Origin: Ilumatobacteraceae bacterium
GTDB taxonomy: Bacteria > Actinomycetota > Acidimicrobiia > Acidimicrobiales > Ilumatobacteraceae
Direction: 5' to 3'
Length of the DNA stretch: 64,000 bases
Assembly: GCA_022843125.1 (NCBI GenBank)
Contig: JALHOG010000003.1
Location: 1 to 64,000 of the forward strand
The notes under the pieces are model-generated. The model did no database searches and was not told the DNA's origin. It was given only the letters and a program-made list of their open reading frames with translations. Below are positions 1 through 7,754 of the stretch, in pieces; the first letter of the stretch is position 1, and the number at the start of each line of letters is the position of its first letter. The translations under genes and the position numbers were made by a program.

Positions 1-932
1 TCCTCGCCCATGTAGCCCCGGCTCCAGCCGTACGGGCCGAGGAACTTCCAGAACTCGTCGTGCCCGGGCAGGGCGGTCTCGCGGGCCTTCTCGTACGTGT
101 CCTCGATCCGCACCGCCACCACGAGCATCCGCTTCTCGTGGGGCTGCAGGGTGACGCCGTGCGCCTGCTCGTAGGTCTCGCCGTACTGGTCCCAGAAGCG
201 CTTGATGAACGAGTAGTGCTGGTTCCAGAACACGGCGCCGTGGTCGACCACCGGCACGTACTTCAGCGTGGGCGGGCTGGTGACCGCCTGCCAGATCTCG
301 TACGGGTACAGCGGGCGCGGCACCAACGTGAGCGACTGGACGGTGTGGCCGCGGTCGGGGATGCCCGGCACCGGGATCTGGAAGTGCTTGCCCTGGAACG
401 AGAACGACTCGTTGTCGAGGGAGCGGCGGATGATCTCCATCGACTCCTCGAACACCTCGCGGTTGAGCTCGTCGGCGAGGGCCTGGTCGGGGTTGTCGTG
501 TGACCCGATCGACACCCCCTTGTCGTTGAGGTGCAGCACCTCGCGAGGCACGGTGCCGCGCCCCACGCCGAGCATGCCGCGGCCGCCCGACAGGTTGTGC
601 AGGGTGGCGAAGTCCTCGGCGAGGCGCAGCGGGTTCCACTGGGGCACCACGTTGAACATCGCGCCGAGACGGATGTTCTTCGTCTGTGCCGCGATCCAGG
701 TGGAGATCTGGAGGCCGTTCGGGATGACCTCGTAGCCCTCGTACTGGAAGTGGTGCTCGGTGGTCCAGAACGAGTCGTACCCGAGGCGGTCGGCTTCGAT
801 CGCCGAGTTGACGTACTCGAGCGTCGCTTTCCAGACGGCCTCGTTGGAGTACCGGCGGTCCATCGGGGCGGGCGGGCCACCGCCGGCGTCGTCCATCTCG
901 ACGCCCCCGAAGAAGAACGCTCCGACCTTCAT
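1..932 (-). CDS. LLM-class flavin-dependent oxidoreductase (3' end cut by window edge)
   Basis: This is a luciferase-like (LLM) flavin monooxygenase, a TIM-barrel enzyme that oxidises a small organic substrate with reduced flavin and oxygen. About 310 residues are visible. They begin MKVGAFFFGGVEMDD and carry the family hallmarks: SFWTTEHHF near residue 55, an NIRLGAMFNVVPQWNPLRLAEDFATL-type stretch (split across residues 90-118) and SGGRGMLGVGRG around 119-130. No stop codon is reached before base 1, so the C-terminus is missing. The ATG at 932 is preceded by a good GGGAGG ribosome site (plus strand 941-946). It is divergent from the amidohydrolase at 977, with a 44-bp gap, so a shared regulatory region is likely. 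RutA of pyrimidine catabolism belongs to the same superfamily, but I see no RutA-specific signature; the substrate is unknown. Confidence 0.88.
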   Translation of the reverse strand, partial: MKVGAFFFGGVEMDDAGGGPPAPMDRRYSNEAVWKATLEYVNSAIEADRLGYDSFWTTEHHFQYEGYEVIPNGLQISTWIAAQTKNIRLGAMFNVVPQWNPLRLAEDFATLHNLSGGRGMLGVGRGTVPREVLHLNDKGVSIGSHDNPDQALADELNREVFEESMEIIRRSLDNESFSFQGKHFQIPVPGIPDRGHTVQSLTLVPRPLYPYEIWQAVTSPPTLKYVPVVDHGAVFWNQHYSFIKRFWDQYGETYEQAHGVTLQPHEKRMLVVAVRIEDTYEKARETALPGHDEFWKFLGPYGWSRGYMGE

Positions 933-940
933 GACCACGA

Positions 941-979
941 CCTCCCGAACGACAACGTTTCGGTATGGTCGCACAGATG
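941..979 (+). promoter_or_regulatory. Divergent start region with leaderless -10 box for the amidohydrolase
   Basis: TATGGT at 964-969 is a TANNNT -10 hexamer 7 nt from the ATG at 977, so transcription would start at or beside the start codon. No convincing -35 is seen. On the other strand the flavin monooxygenase has a Shine-Dalgarno sequence instead. Confidence 0.45.
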
Positions 980-2167
980 ACGTCGACCGTCCTCACGAAT
1001 GCGACCCTCATCGACGGAAAAGTGACGAAGGTCCGCATCGACGACGGCGTGATCGCAGCGATCGGTACCGACGTACCCGACACCGGTGCCGAACGTGTCG
1101 ACCTCGACGGCTACATGCTGCTGCCTGCTGCTGTCGAACCCCACGCGCACCTCGACAAGGCGTTCCTCGCCGAGATCGTCCCGAACCCCACCGGTGACCT
1201 GATGGGCGCGATCGAGGCGATGCAGGCGAACCGGCACGTGATGGACACACCGGGGATCGTCGAGCGTGCCGAGCGGGCAGCGCGTCTGATGGCGGCCAAC
1301 GGCTACTCGGCGATTCGCACCCACGCCGACCTCACCGTCGAGCACGGGCTGCGCAGCGTCGAAGCGCTCGCCGAGGTCCGTCGTCGCGTGGCGGGCCTGA
1401 TCGACATCGAGATCGTCGCACTCGCCGGGTGGCCGATCGGCGGCGATGCGGGCGCCGAGACCAGGGCGCTGCTCCGGGAGGCGCTCGATGTCGGGGCCGA
1501 TCTCGTCGGCGGTTGCCCGCATCTCGAGGTGTACTCGGGTGGCGACATCGAGTCGGCGACCGATCTGCTGCTGCAGATCGCCGTCGATCACGGGCGCGGC
1601 GTCGATCTCCACACCGACGAGACGCTCGACCCGGCGGCGAACGGCCTCGATGTGCTCGCCCGTCGCGTGCTCGACGGCTTCGCGCTGGCGGCCACCGCCA
1701 GCCACTGCGTCAGCCTGGGCGTGCAGAGCGAGTCGCAGCAGCGCGAGACCGCCGAACGGGTGGCGGCTGCGGGCGTCCATGTGATCGCTCTCCCCCACAC
1801 CAACCTGTTCCTGCAGGGCCGTGGGCATGCGCCGATGCCACGTGGCCTCACCGCGATCCCGGCGCTGCGGGCGGCAGGTGTGAACGTCGCTGCCGGCGCC
1901 GACAACCTCCAGGACCCGTTCAACCCTGTCGGGCGAGCGTGCCCGTTCGAGACCGCCGGACTGATGATCATGGCCGCTCACGACCTGCCCGATCAGGCGT
2001 GGCGGAGCGTCAGCGAGGCGCCGGCCAAGGCGCTCGGCCGGTGGGCCGAGATCGCCGTCGGGGCTCCGGCCGATCTGGTGGCCGTCCGCGCGGCTACTGT
2101 GCGTGAAGCCATTGCGTTCGGTCCCACCGATCGGATCGTGTGGCGCCGAGGCGCTCGGTTGGGGTGA
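977..2167 (+). CDS. Cytosine-deaminase-type metal-dependent amidohydrolase
   Basis: This is a 396-residue amidohydrolase of the CodA/TRZ-ATZ branch, which hydrolytically deaminates or opens ring nitrogens of cytosine-like compounds using one metal ion. The visible metal and active-site motifs match CodA: EPHAHLDKAF (HxH, about residue 54), HTDET (His and catalytic Glu, about 215), ASHC (His, about 248), then LQGRG and a GADNLQDPFNPVG block holding the conserved Asp. Length and N-terminal layout also fit CodA. I prefer the ATG at 977 to the in-frame ATG at 965, because the latter lies inside a TATGGT -10 box. The gene is followed by an ABC transporter on the same strand, which suggests the transporter imports the substrate. 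Cytosine itself is not proven; methylated or thiamin-derived pyrimidines are alternatives. Confidence 0.85.
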   Translation: MTSTVLTNATLIDGKVTKVRIDDGVIAAIGTDVPDTGAERVDLDGYMLLPAAVEPHAHLDKAFLAEIVPNPTGDLMGAIEAMQANRHVMDTPGIVERAERAARLMAANGYSAIRTHADLTVEHGLRSVEALAEVRRRVAGLIDIEIVALAGWPIGGDAGAETRALLREALDVGADLVGGCPHLEVYSGGDIESATDLLLQIAVDHGRGVDLHTDETLDPAANGLDVLARRVLDGFALAATASHCVSLGVQSESQQRETAERVAAAGVHVIALPHTNLFLQGRGHAPMPRGLTAIPALRAAGVNVAAGADNLQDPFNPVGRACPFETAGLMIMAAHDLPDQAWRSVSEAPAKALGRWAEIAVGAPADLVAVRAATVREAIAFGPTDRIVWRRGARLG

Positions 2168-2263
2168 GCCAATCGCAGTACCACGTCCCTGCCCCGCCGA
2201 AACATGAAGTTCACGAACCGGAGACCTTCCGGGTGATCGCGGTTGCGTAACTTCGGAGACGAC

Positions 2264-3037
2264 ATGATGACCGACCCCGGCACCGCCGCCCCTACCAGCG
2301 GATCCGGAGCACCGAGACTGAAGTTCCAGAACGTCTCGATGGTGTTCCCTGACGGCACGCACGCGCTCGACGACGTGTCGTTCAACGTCGCGCCGGGTGA
2401 GTTCGTGACGGTCGTCGGACCGTCCGGATGTGGCAAGTCGACCCTGCTGCGCATCGCGTCCGGCCTGACGCCCCACACCTCCGGTGTGTGCGAAGTCGAC
2501 CGCGGCTCGATCGGCTACGTGTTCCAGGACGCGACGCTCCTGCCCTGGCGCACGGTGCAACGCAACGTCGAGCTCAACGCCGAGCTGCACGGCATGCCGA
2601 AGGCCGAGCGCCAGGCAAAGGCCACCGACGCGATCAAGCTCGTCAACCTCGTCGGGCACGAGAAGAAGTTTCCGAAGCAGCTGTCGGGCGGCATGAAGAT
2701 GCGCACCTCGCTGGCGCGGTCGCTCGTGCTCAACCCGAAGGTGTTCCTGTTCGACGAGCCGTTCGGCGCCCTCGACGAGATCACCCGCGAGTTCCTCAAC
2801 GACGAGCTCATCCGTCTCTTCCAGCACGAGCAGTTCGCTGGCCTCTTCATCACCCACTCGATCTCCGAGGCGGTGTTCCTGTCGACCAGGGTCCTGGTGA
2901 TGTCGGCCCGGCCCGGCCGGATCATCGGTGACTACCAGGTGCCGTTCGGCGCCGATCGCCCCCACGACCTGCGGTTCGATCCGGCCTTCGCCGAGCTGTG
3001 CGGACGCATCAGCAACGACCTGAAGGATGCGCACTGA
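2264..3037 (+). CDS. ABC transporter ATP-binding protein, SsuB/TauB/ThiZ type
   Basis: This 257-residue nucleotide-binding subunit belongs to an importer of the nitrate/sulfonate/pyrimidine (NitT/TauT) class. It shows Walker A GPSGCGKST, a Q-loop VFQDATLLPWRT, signature LSGGMKMR, Walker B VFLFDEPFGALD and the switch His in FITHS. LSGGMKMR departs from the usual LSGGMRQR: Lys-Met replaces Arg-Gln just after the signature, a minor variation. The start at 2264 is supported by GGAG about 8 nt upstream; tandem ATG codons begin the protein. Its TGA overlaps the permease ATG by 1 bp, so the two are translationally coupled. With the permease and the lipoprotein at 4019 it forms a complete importer downstream of the cytosine-deaminase-like gene. 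Confidence 0.9.
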   Translation: MMTDPGTAAPTSGSGAPRLKFQNVSMVFPDGTHALDDVSFNVAPGEFVTVVGPSGCGKSTLLRIASGLTPHTSGVCEVDRGSIGYVFQDATLLPWRTVQRNVELNAELHGMPKAERQAKATDAIKLVNLVGHEKKFPKQLSGGMKMRTSLARSLVLNPKVFLFDEPFGALDEITREFLNDELIRLFQHEQFAGLFITHSISEAVFLSTRVLVMSARPGRIIGDYQVPFGADRPHDLRFDPAFAELCGRISNDLKDAH

Positions 3038-3942
3038 TGGCGATGACCACCCAGCACGTGCCGAGTTTCGAGGCGGCGTTGACCGACGACGGTGAGGATC
3101 CGGTCCGCACCATCGAGCGCACCGGAAAATCGCGTAACCCGTTGCGCAACTTCGTCCCGCCGTTCCTGATGTTCCTGGTCTTTCTCGGCATCTGGTATGC
3201 GTACAGCGGCCTCCGCTACGACATCGCCGCCCAGCGCATCAACGCCCTGCCGTTCCCGCACGAGGTGATCCGCGACGGATTCCTCCCACTGTGGGACGAG
3301 AACAACGGTCTCCGCCCGGCGCTCGGCTACCTCTGGGTGACGCTCATCGGCACGCTCACAGGGCTCGGCGTCTCGATCGTGCTCGGGGTGATGATCGCAG
3401 TCGTGATGAACCTGTCGAAGTCGGCCGAACGTGCGATCTTCCCGTACGCCGTCGTGGCCCAGACGGTCCCGATCCTGGCGATCCTGCCGTTGCTCACCCA
3501 GGTGTTCGGCGAGAAGTTCATGGTGCGCCTGGTCGTGATCGTGCTGATCGCGATCTTCCCGGTGATCACCAACACCCTGTTCGGCCTCCAATCCGCCGAC
3601 CGGCTGCACCACGACCTGTTCACCCTCAACAAGGCGAGCCGGTGGACCAGGCTCTGGAAGCTCGAGCTGCCCGGTGCAGTCCCGGCGCTCATGACCGGTG
3701 TACGCATCGCATCGGGCGGTGCCGTGATCGGCGCGGTCGTCGCCGACTTCTTCTTCACCCGTGGCGAGAAGGGCATCGGCTTCTTCATCCGGGTCAAGCA
3801 ACAACGCGCGTCGGAACGGCCCGAGATGTTCATGGGCACGATCCTCGCCTCGATGTTCGGCGTCGTGATGTTCCTCGTGATCGGATACATCACCAACCGA
3901 GCCATCAGGAATTGGCACGACTCCGCTCGTGACCGGACCTGA
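3037..3942 (+). CDS. ABC transporter permease, SsuC/ThiX type
   Basis: This 301-residue inner-membrane permease belongs to the binding-protein-dependent (BPD_transp_1) family. After a cytoplasmic N-terminus of about 45 residues there are six predicted membrane segments. The EAA-type coupling loop around residues 200-220 reads SRWTRLWKLELPGAVPALMTG. A long periplasmic stretch after the first helix contains LPFPHEVIRDGFLPLW, as in SsuC-like permeases. The ATG at 3037 shares its first base with the ATPase stop codon; a longer upstream frame exists but would run inside the ATPase gene. Neighbours show it carries the same cargo as the ATPase and the lipoprotein. Confidence 0.9.
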   Translation: MAMTTQHVPSFEAALTDDGEDPVRTIERTGKSRNPLRNFVPPFLMFLVFLGIWYAYSGLRYDIAAQRINALPFPHEVIRDGFLPLWDENNGLRPALGYLWVTLIGTLTGLGVSIVLGVMIAVVMNLSKSAERAIFPYAVVAQTVPILAILPLLTQVFGEKFMVRLVVIVLIAIFPVITNTLFGLQSADRLHHDLFTLNKASRWTRLWKLELPGAVPALMTGVRIASGGAVIGAVVADFFFTRGEKGIGFFIRVKQQRASERPEMFMGTILASMFGVVMFLVIGYITNRAIRNWHDSARDRT

Positions 3943-4018
3943 TGACAGTTAACCCACCCAGCAATTCCACCAAACCACCAGACCAAGCGCTCCGGCGTAC
4001 CAAGGGGAGAACAACCAC

Positions 4019-5278
4019 ATGAAGCCACGTACGACGATGGCGATCAGTCTCGTGACTGCAGCGTCTCTGGTCCTCGCTGCTTGCGGCAGTGACGACGAGG
4101 AGACCGCCGAGGCAGAGCCGACTGCCGAGGAGGACACCGCTGCCGCAGCCACCGACGCGCCTGCTGACGCACCAACCACCACGGCGCCCGCCGCAGACGA
4201 CACCGCCGAGACCGCCGAGACCGCTGAAGCCGCTCCTACCACCATGGCCGGCGGCGACGAGCCGGTGTGCCCCTCGAAGCTCGTGATCCAGACCGACTGG
4301 TTCCCCGAGCTCGAACACGGCGGCACCTACCAGCTCATCGGCCCCGACGGCACGATCAGCAAGGACCTCGTGAACTATTCCGGCCCGGTCCAGCCCCAGT
4401 ACGCGGTCGGTGGCTTGGAGGAGATCGAGATCAACACGATCAAGTTCGACAAGGCCAACGCGTCCGTGCTGCTCGACGGCGAAGCCGACATGGCCTACAT
4501 CACGTCGGCCGACGTGATTCGTGACGCCGGCTCCGTCGACATGGTGATGATCGCCAAGACGCTCGACAAGGACCCGCAGATGGTCATGTGGGACCCGGCC
4601 CAGTTCGACATCCAGGCGCCGGAGGACATCGCAGCCACCGGCGCTCCGGTGCTGCACTTCCCGGGTGCGGGCTACATCGACTACATGATCGGTCAGGGCT
4701 ACATGACGGCTGACCAGAGCGACCCGTCGTACGACGGCTCGGATGCGAAGTTCGTCGCCACCAACGGCGGTGTCATCCAGCAGGGCTTCGCCACCAACGA
4801 GGTGTTCAAGTACGAGAACGAGATCGCCTGGAAGGACGGCGCTCCGGCCGACGTCGACTTCTTCACCGTCGACGATCTCGGGTTCCGCAACTATCCAGCA
4901 GCGATCACGATGATGCGCAGCCGCATGGAGGAGCTCGATGCCTGCCTGCGGCTGCTCGTGCCGGTCATGCAGCAGGCCTGGATCGACTACTTGAACGATC
5001 CCACGCCGATCACCGACAAGATGATCGAGATCAACGAGGTCCACGACGGCTTCTGGGGTCTGTCGGAATCGATCAACGCCGGCGGCATCGCCCTCGTCGA
5101 GTCGGATGGCTTCGCCGTGAACAGCCCTGACGGCACCTACTGCAGCTTCGACGAAGCTCGCTTGCAGGAGCTGTACGAGAAGCTGGCTCCGATCTATGCC
5201 GAACAGGGTGTGGACATCGCGCCGAGCGTCGACACGGTGTTCACCAACGAGTACTGCGCAGGTGCCCCGGGTCGCTGA
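4019..5278 (+). CDS. NMT1/THI5-like ABC transporter substrate-binding lipoprotein
   Basis: This is a 419-residue secreted lipoprotein. A positively charged start and hydrophobic helix end in the lipobox LAAC (Cys about residue 22). An acidic Ala/Thr/Glu-rich linker of about 55 residues follows, and then the binding domain. That domain opens with LVIQTDWFPELEHGGTYQ, which resembles the TDWFP-E-HGG-YQ entrance of NMT1-like (ThiY, RibY) proteins that bind pyrimidine or riboflavin-type ligands. It starts 77 bp after the permease with a strong GGGGAGA ribosome site, and a terminator hairpin follows. Given the deaminase upstream, the ligand is probably a nitrogen heterocycle; the exact compound cannot be read from the sequence. 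Confidence 0.88.
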   Translation: MKPRTTMAISLVTAASLVLAACGSDDEETAEAEPTAEEDTAAAATDAPADAPTTTAPAADDTAETAETAEAAPTTMAGGDEPVCPSKLVIQTDWFPELEHGGTYQLIGPDGTISKDLVNYSGPVQPQYAVGGLEEIEINTIKFDKANASVLLDGEADMAYITSADVIRDAGSVDMVMIAKTLDKDPQMVMWDPAQFDIQAPEDIAATGAPVLHFPGAGYIDYMIGQGYMTADQSDPSYDGSDAKFVATNGGVIQQGFATNEVFKYENEIAWKDGAPADVDFFTVDDLGFRNYPAAITMMRSRMEELDACLRLLVPVMQQAWIDYLNDPTPITDKMIEINEVHDGFWGLSESINAGGIALVESDGFAVNSPDGTYCSFDEARLQELYEKLAPIYAEQGVDIAPSVDTVFTNEYCAGAPGR

Positions 5279-5303
5279 CCCGACTGCCCTGCAGTGATGA
5301 TCA

Positions 5304-5329
5304 CGGGCCGGCCCTTTGGGGCCGGCCCG
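5304..5329. terminator. Bidirectional terminator hairpin
   Basis: A perfect 11-bp GC stem (cgggccggccc / gggccggcccg) with a TTTG loop lies between the convergent lipoprotein and VOC genes. There is no clear U-tract, which is common in high-GC actinobacteria. Confidence 0.7.
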
Positions 5330-5342
5330 TTCGCGTGTCCGG

Positions 5343-5699
5343 TCAGTGCACGTAGGCGCACAGGTCGAACAGGTTGCCTTCGGGGTCGGCGAGGTTGACG
5401 ATCGAACCGTATGACTCTCGGCGCGGCTCCCGTGTGACCGTGGCACCCAACCGGGTGAGGCGTCCCAGTTCCCGGTCGAACTGCTCGACGGTGCAGGCGA
5501 GATCGAGGTGCACCGTGCCGACGCGCGGCGCGCCGCGCTGCAGCCCGATCCGCCGGACGCGGTCGCGCGACGAGAGCACGATCCACCGGTCGACATCTTC
5601 GACCTCGGTCTCGATCAGATCGAGCGCCGCCCGCCAGAACGTCGACATTCGCGCGGGATCGGCGACGTCGATCGTGACCAGGTCGAACTGCGCCACCAT
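5343..5699 (-). CDS. VOC (glyoxalase/bleomycin-resistance) superfamily protein
   Basis: This 118-residue single-module protein has the vicinal-oxygen-chelate fold. It begins with FDLVTIDVADPARMSTFWRAAL, the usual first beta-alpha segment, and ends with ADPEGNLFDLCAYV, where the metal-ligand Glu/Asn region sits. HLDLA in the middle is the second metal-ligand strand. It is the last gene of a leftward trio, one base after the M20 amidohydrolase. Such small VOC proteins can be dioxygenases, epimerases, lyases or resistance binders, and the sequence does not tell which. Its position suggests an accessory role in the same catabolic route. Confidence 0.8.
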   Translation of the reverse strand: MVAQFDLVTIDVADPARMSTFWRAALDLIETEVEDVDRWIVLSSRDRVRRIGLQRGAPRVGTVHLDLACTVEQFDRELGRLTRLGATVTREPRRESYGSIVNLADPEGNLFDLCAYVH

Positions 5700-5700
5700 C

Positions 5701-6966
5701 TCAGAGACCCGCTCGCTCGATCAGCACGTGGAGGAGGGTGTTGGCGCCGCGTTCGAGGTCGGCGGCGTCGGTGTGCTCGGCGAGGTTGTGGCTGAGTCCG
5801 TTGGCGGACGGGACGAAGATCATTGACGTCGGGCACACGCGGGCGAGCATCTGGGCGTCGTGGCCGGCGCCGCTCGGCATCCGCCGGGTGCTGCAGCCGA
5901 GCCGTTGCGCGGTCGACTCGACGAGGTCGATCATCGCCGGGTCGAACTCGACCGGCTCGAAGCGGGCGAGCGTGCGGGTGGTCGCTCCGCATCCCTCCTC
6001 CTCCACCAGGCGCTGCAGCTCGGCGTGGACGCGCTGCTCGGCGACCCGCAACGTGGCCTCGTCGGTGTTGCGGACGTCGACCGTGAACGTGACCGATGCC
6101 GGCACGACGTTCACCAGGTTCGGGTGGAACTCCATCCGCCCGACCGTGCCCACCTGGTCGCCGCCGAGCTCGCGCGTGAGGTCACGGACGAAGGCGGTGA
6201 GCCGTGCCGCCACCACACCGGGGTCGCGCCGCAGCCGCATCGGGGTGGTACCGGCGTGGGCCGACTGGCCGGTGACGGTGACCTCGGTCCAGCTGATGCC
6301 CTGCACCCCCTCGACCACACCGATCTGCACGCCCTCGTCCTCGAGGATCGGCCCCTGCTCGATGTGGAGCTCGACGAACGCGTGCGGGAACGCCGCCGCC
6401 GGGCACGGCAGCGGGCCGGCGTAGCCGATCCGCTGCAACTCGTCGCCGACCCGAGCGCCGTCGTCGGCGGCACGGATGTCGAGCGCCTCCTCGAGCGGCA
6501 GGCCGCCGACGTGCACGAGGCTGCCGAGCATGTCGGGTGCGAAGCGGGCGCCCTCCTCGTCGGTGAAGAACGCGACCGCGATGCCACGCTCGGTCTCGAC
6601 GTCGTGCCGGATCAGCGTCTCGATCACCTCGAGCCCGCCGAGCACGCCGAGGTTGCCGTCGAACCGGCCGCCAGTGCGCACGGTGTCGATGTGCGAGCCG
6701 GTCATCACCGGCGCGAGCGACGAGTCGCGACCGGGACGCGTGGCGAACACGTTCCCGATCGCGTCGATCGCCACGTCGAGGCCGAGGTCGCGCATCCACG
6801 AGACGACGAGGTCGCGGCCGTCGCGGTCGGCGTCGGTGAGCGCCAACCGGGCGCACCCGCGCTCGCCGTTCGGGCCGAGCACCCGGCCGATCTCGCCGAG
6901 CTCCTCGATCCGGGCGACCAGCCGCCCGACGTCGATGCGTAGGTCGTCGAGCGAGCGATCGCTCAT
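5701..6966 (-). CDS. M20-family Zn-dependent amidohydrolase (hydantoinase/carbamoylase, AllC/HyuC-like)
   Basis: This 421-residue M20 peptidase-fold enzyme is of the allantoate amidohydrolase / N-carbamoyl amino acid hydrolase group, which splits N-carbamoyl or ureido groups. Visible motifs are GSHIDTVRTGGRFDGNLGV (metal His and Asp), FFTDEEGARF (catalytic Glu pair), ELHIEQGP (metal His), GQSAHAGTTPM (dimer-domain His) and SGAGHDAQ followed by LSHNLAEHT near the C-terminus. This matches AllC/HyuC closely in order and spacing. The start at 6966 sits 1 nt after the creatininase-family stop codon, so the pair is co-translated. YlmB, a thiamin-salvage deformylase, is also an M20 enzyme and is an alternative role. 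Ring-opened purine or pyrimidine products are the most likely substrates. Confidence 0.87.
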   Translation of the reverse strand: MSDRSLDDLRIDVGRLVARIEELGEIGRVLGPNGERGCARLALTDADRDGRDLVVSWMRDLGLDVAIDAIGNVFATRPGRDSSLAPVMTGSHIDTVRTGGRFDGNLGVLGGLEVIETLIRHDVETERGIAVAFFTDEEGARFAPDMLGSLVHVGGLPLEEALDIRAADDGARVGDELQRIGYAGPLPCPAAAFPHAFVELHIEQGPILEDEGVQIGVVEGVQGISWTEVTVTGQSAHAGTTPMRLRRDPGVVAARLTAFVRDLTRELGGDQVGTVGRMEFHPNLVNVVPASVTFTVDVRNTDEATLRVAEQRVHAELQRLVEEEGCGATTRTLARFEPVEFDPAMIDLVESTAQRLGCSTRRMPSGAGHDAQMLARVCPTSMIFVPSANGLSHNLAEHTDAADLERGANTLLHVLIERAGL

Positions 6967-6967
6967 G

Positions 6968-7738
6968 TCAGCGGCCGAACTCGAACGCGGCCACCTCGGC
7001 GAGCGCCTCGGCGAACGCCGTGACAGCGGCCTCGAACAGCACCGCGCCGTGCTCGGCGGTTGCGGTGGTGGGGTCGCCGATGTGACCGTCGGGTCCGAAG
7101 TCGTTCGACAGCCAGCCGAAGCCCACCTTGCCACCGAAGCGCACGTACCGGTTCGACGCGAGCTTCTCCGGGACGTTGCGGGTGGCGAGCGACATGTCGA
7201 CCAGTTCGGGTGCGAGGTGCAGCATCATCGACGTCTCGTCGGTGCCGCCGTGGATCCCCATGCCGAGCTCGTCGGGCGCCGACACCCCACCCTGGTCGGG
7301 CGGGACGCCCGGATGGGCGAGGAACGTCTGCAGACCGTGGGCGAGGCGGATCTCGCGGTTGGCGACGCCCACCAGCGCCGAATTGCCGCCATGGCCGTTG
7401 AAGAACACGAGCTTGCGCGCCGGCGTGGTGGCGACGCATCGGCCGATGTCGTCGAGCACCTTCATCAGCGTGTCGTGCGACAACCAGATCGTGCCGGCCG
7501 ACCACGCGTGCTCGTTCGACTTCGTGTAGGCCAGCGACGGGAGCAGCCAGACGTCGAGCTCGTCACCCACCCGCTCGACCGCAGCGGCGGCGACCCGTTC
7601 GGCGATCAGCCAGTCGGTGTTGAACGGGAGGTGCGGGCCGTGCTGCTCGATGGCACCCAGCGGCAGCACGATCGTCGAGCGGTCGGTCAGCGCACTGGCG
7701 ATCTGGGGGGCGCGGAGATCGGCAAGGCGTCGGGACAC
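6968..7738 (-). CDS. Creatininase-family amidohydrolase
   Basis: This 256-residue protein of the creatininase fold is related to creatininase, ArfB and MftE. The metal-site motifs are PLGAIEQHGPHLPFNTD (Glu, His, Asp), NGHGGN, and GTDETS in GIHGGTDETSMM. True creatininases, as I recall, have a Glu two residues after the His in the NGH motif. Here that residue is Gly, as in most other family members, so genuine creatinine hydrolysis is doubtful; a formamide or lactam hydrolase is more likely. The GTG at 7738 is chosen because a TAACGT -10 box lies 7 nt upstream on the minus strand and the family N-terminus aligns there. It leads the three-gene leftward operon with the carbamoylase and the VOC protein. 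Confidence 0.83.
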   Translation of the reverse strand: MSRRLADLRAPQIASALTDRSTIVLPLGAIEQHGPHLPFNTDWLIAERVAAAAVERVGDELDVWLLPSLAYTKSNEHAWSAGTIWLSHDTLMKVLDDIGRCVATTPARKLVFFNGHGGNSALVGVANREIRLAHGLQTFLAHPGVPPDQGGVSAPDELGMGIHGGTDETSMMLHLAPELVDMSLATRNVPEKLASNRYVRFGGKVGFGWLSNDFGPDGHIGDPTTATAEHGAVLFEAAVTAFAEALAEVAAFEFGR

Positions 7739-7754
7739 CGCGCTGACGTTAGTG
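7736..7754 (-). promoter_or_regulatory. Leaderless promoter of the creatininase-family operon, overlapping the divergent gene start
   Basis: Minus-strand TAACGT (plus 7751-7746) lies 7 nt before the GTG at 7738. The box abuts the best available start of the rightward FAD oxidoreductase at 7752, so the divergent genes share a very tight control region. Confidence 0.45.

Noticed and set aside
2200-2263. GTTGCGTAAC-like symmetry ahead of the ABC ATPase as an operator
   Set aside because: The half-sites are short and similar strings occur inside the downstream coding sequence, so there is no support for a regulator site.
929-3034. Long open frame on the minus strand opposite the amidohydrolase and ABC ATPase
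   Set aside because: Its translation is low-complexity Arg/His/Asp/Gly-rich sequence without domains. It is an antisense artefact of GC-rich codon use in the real genes.
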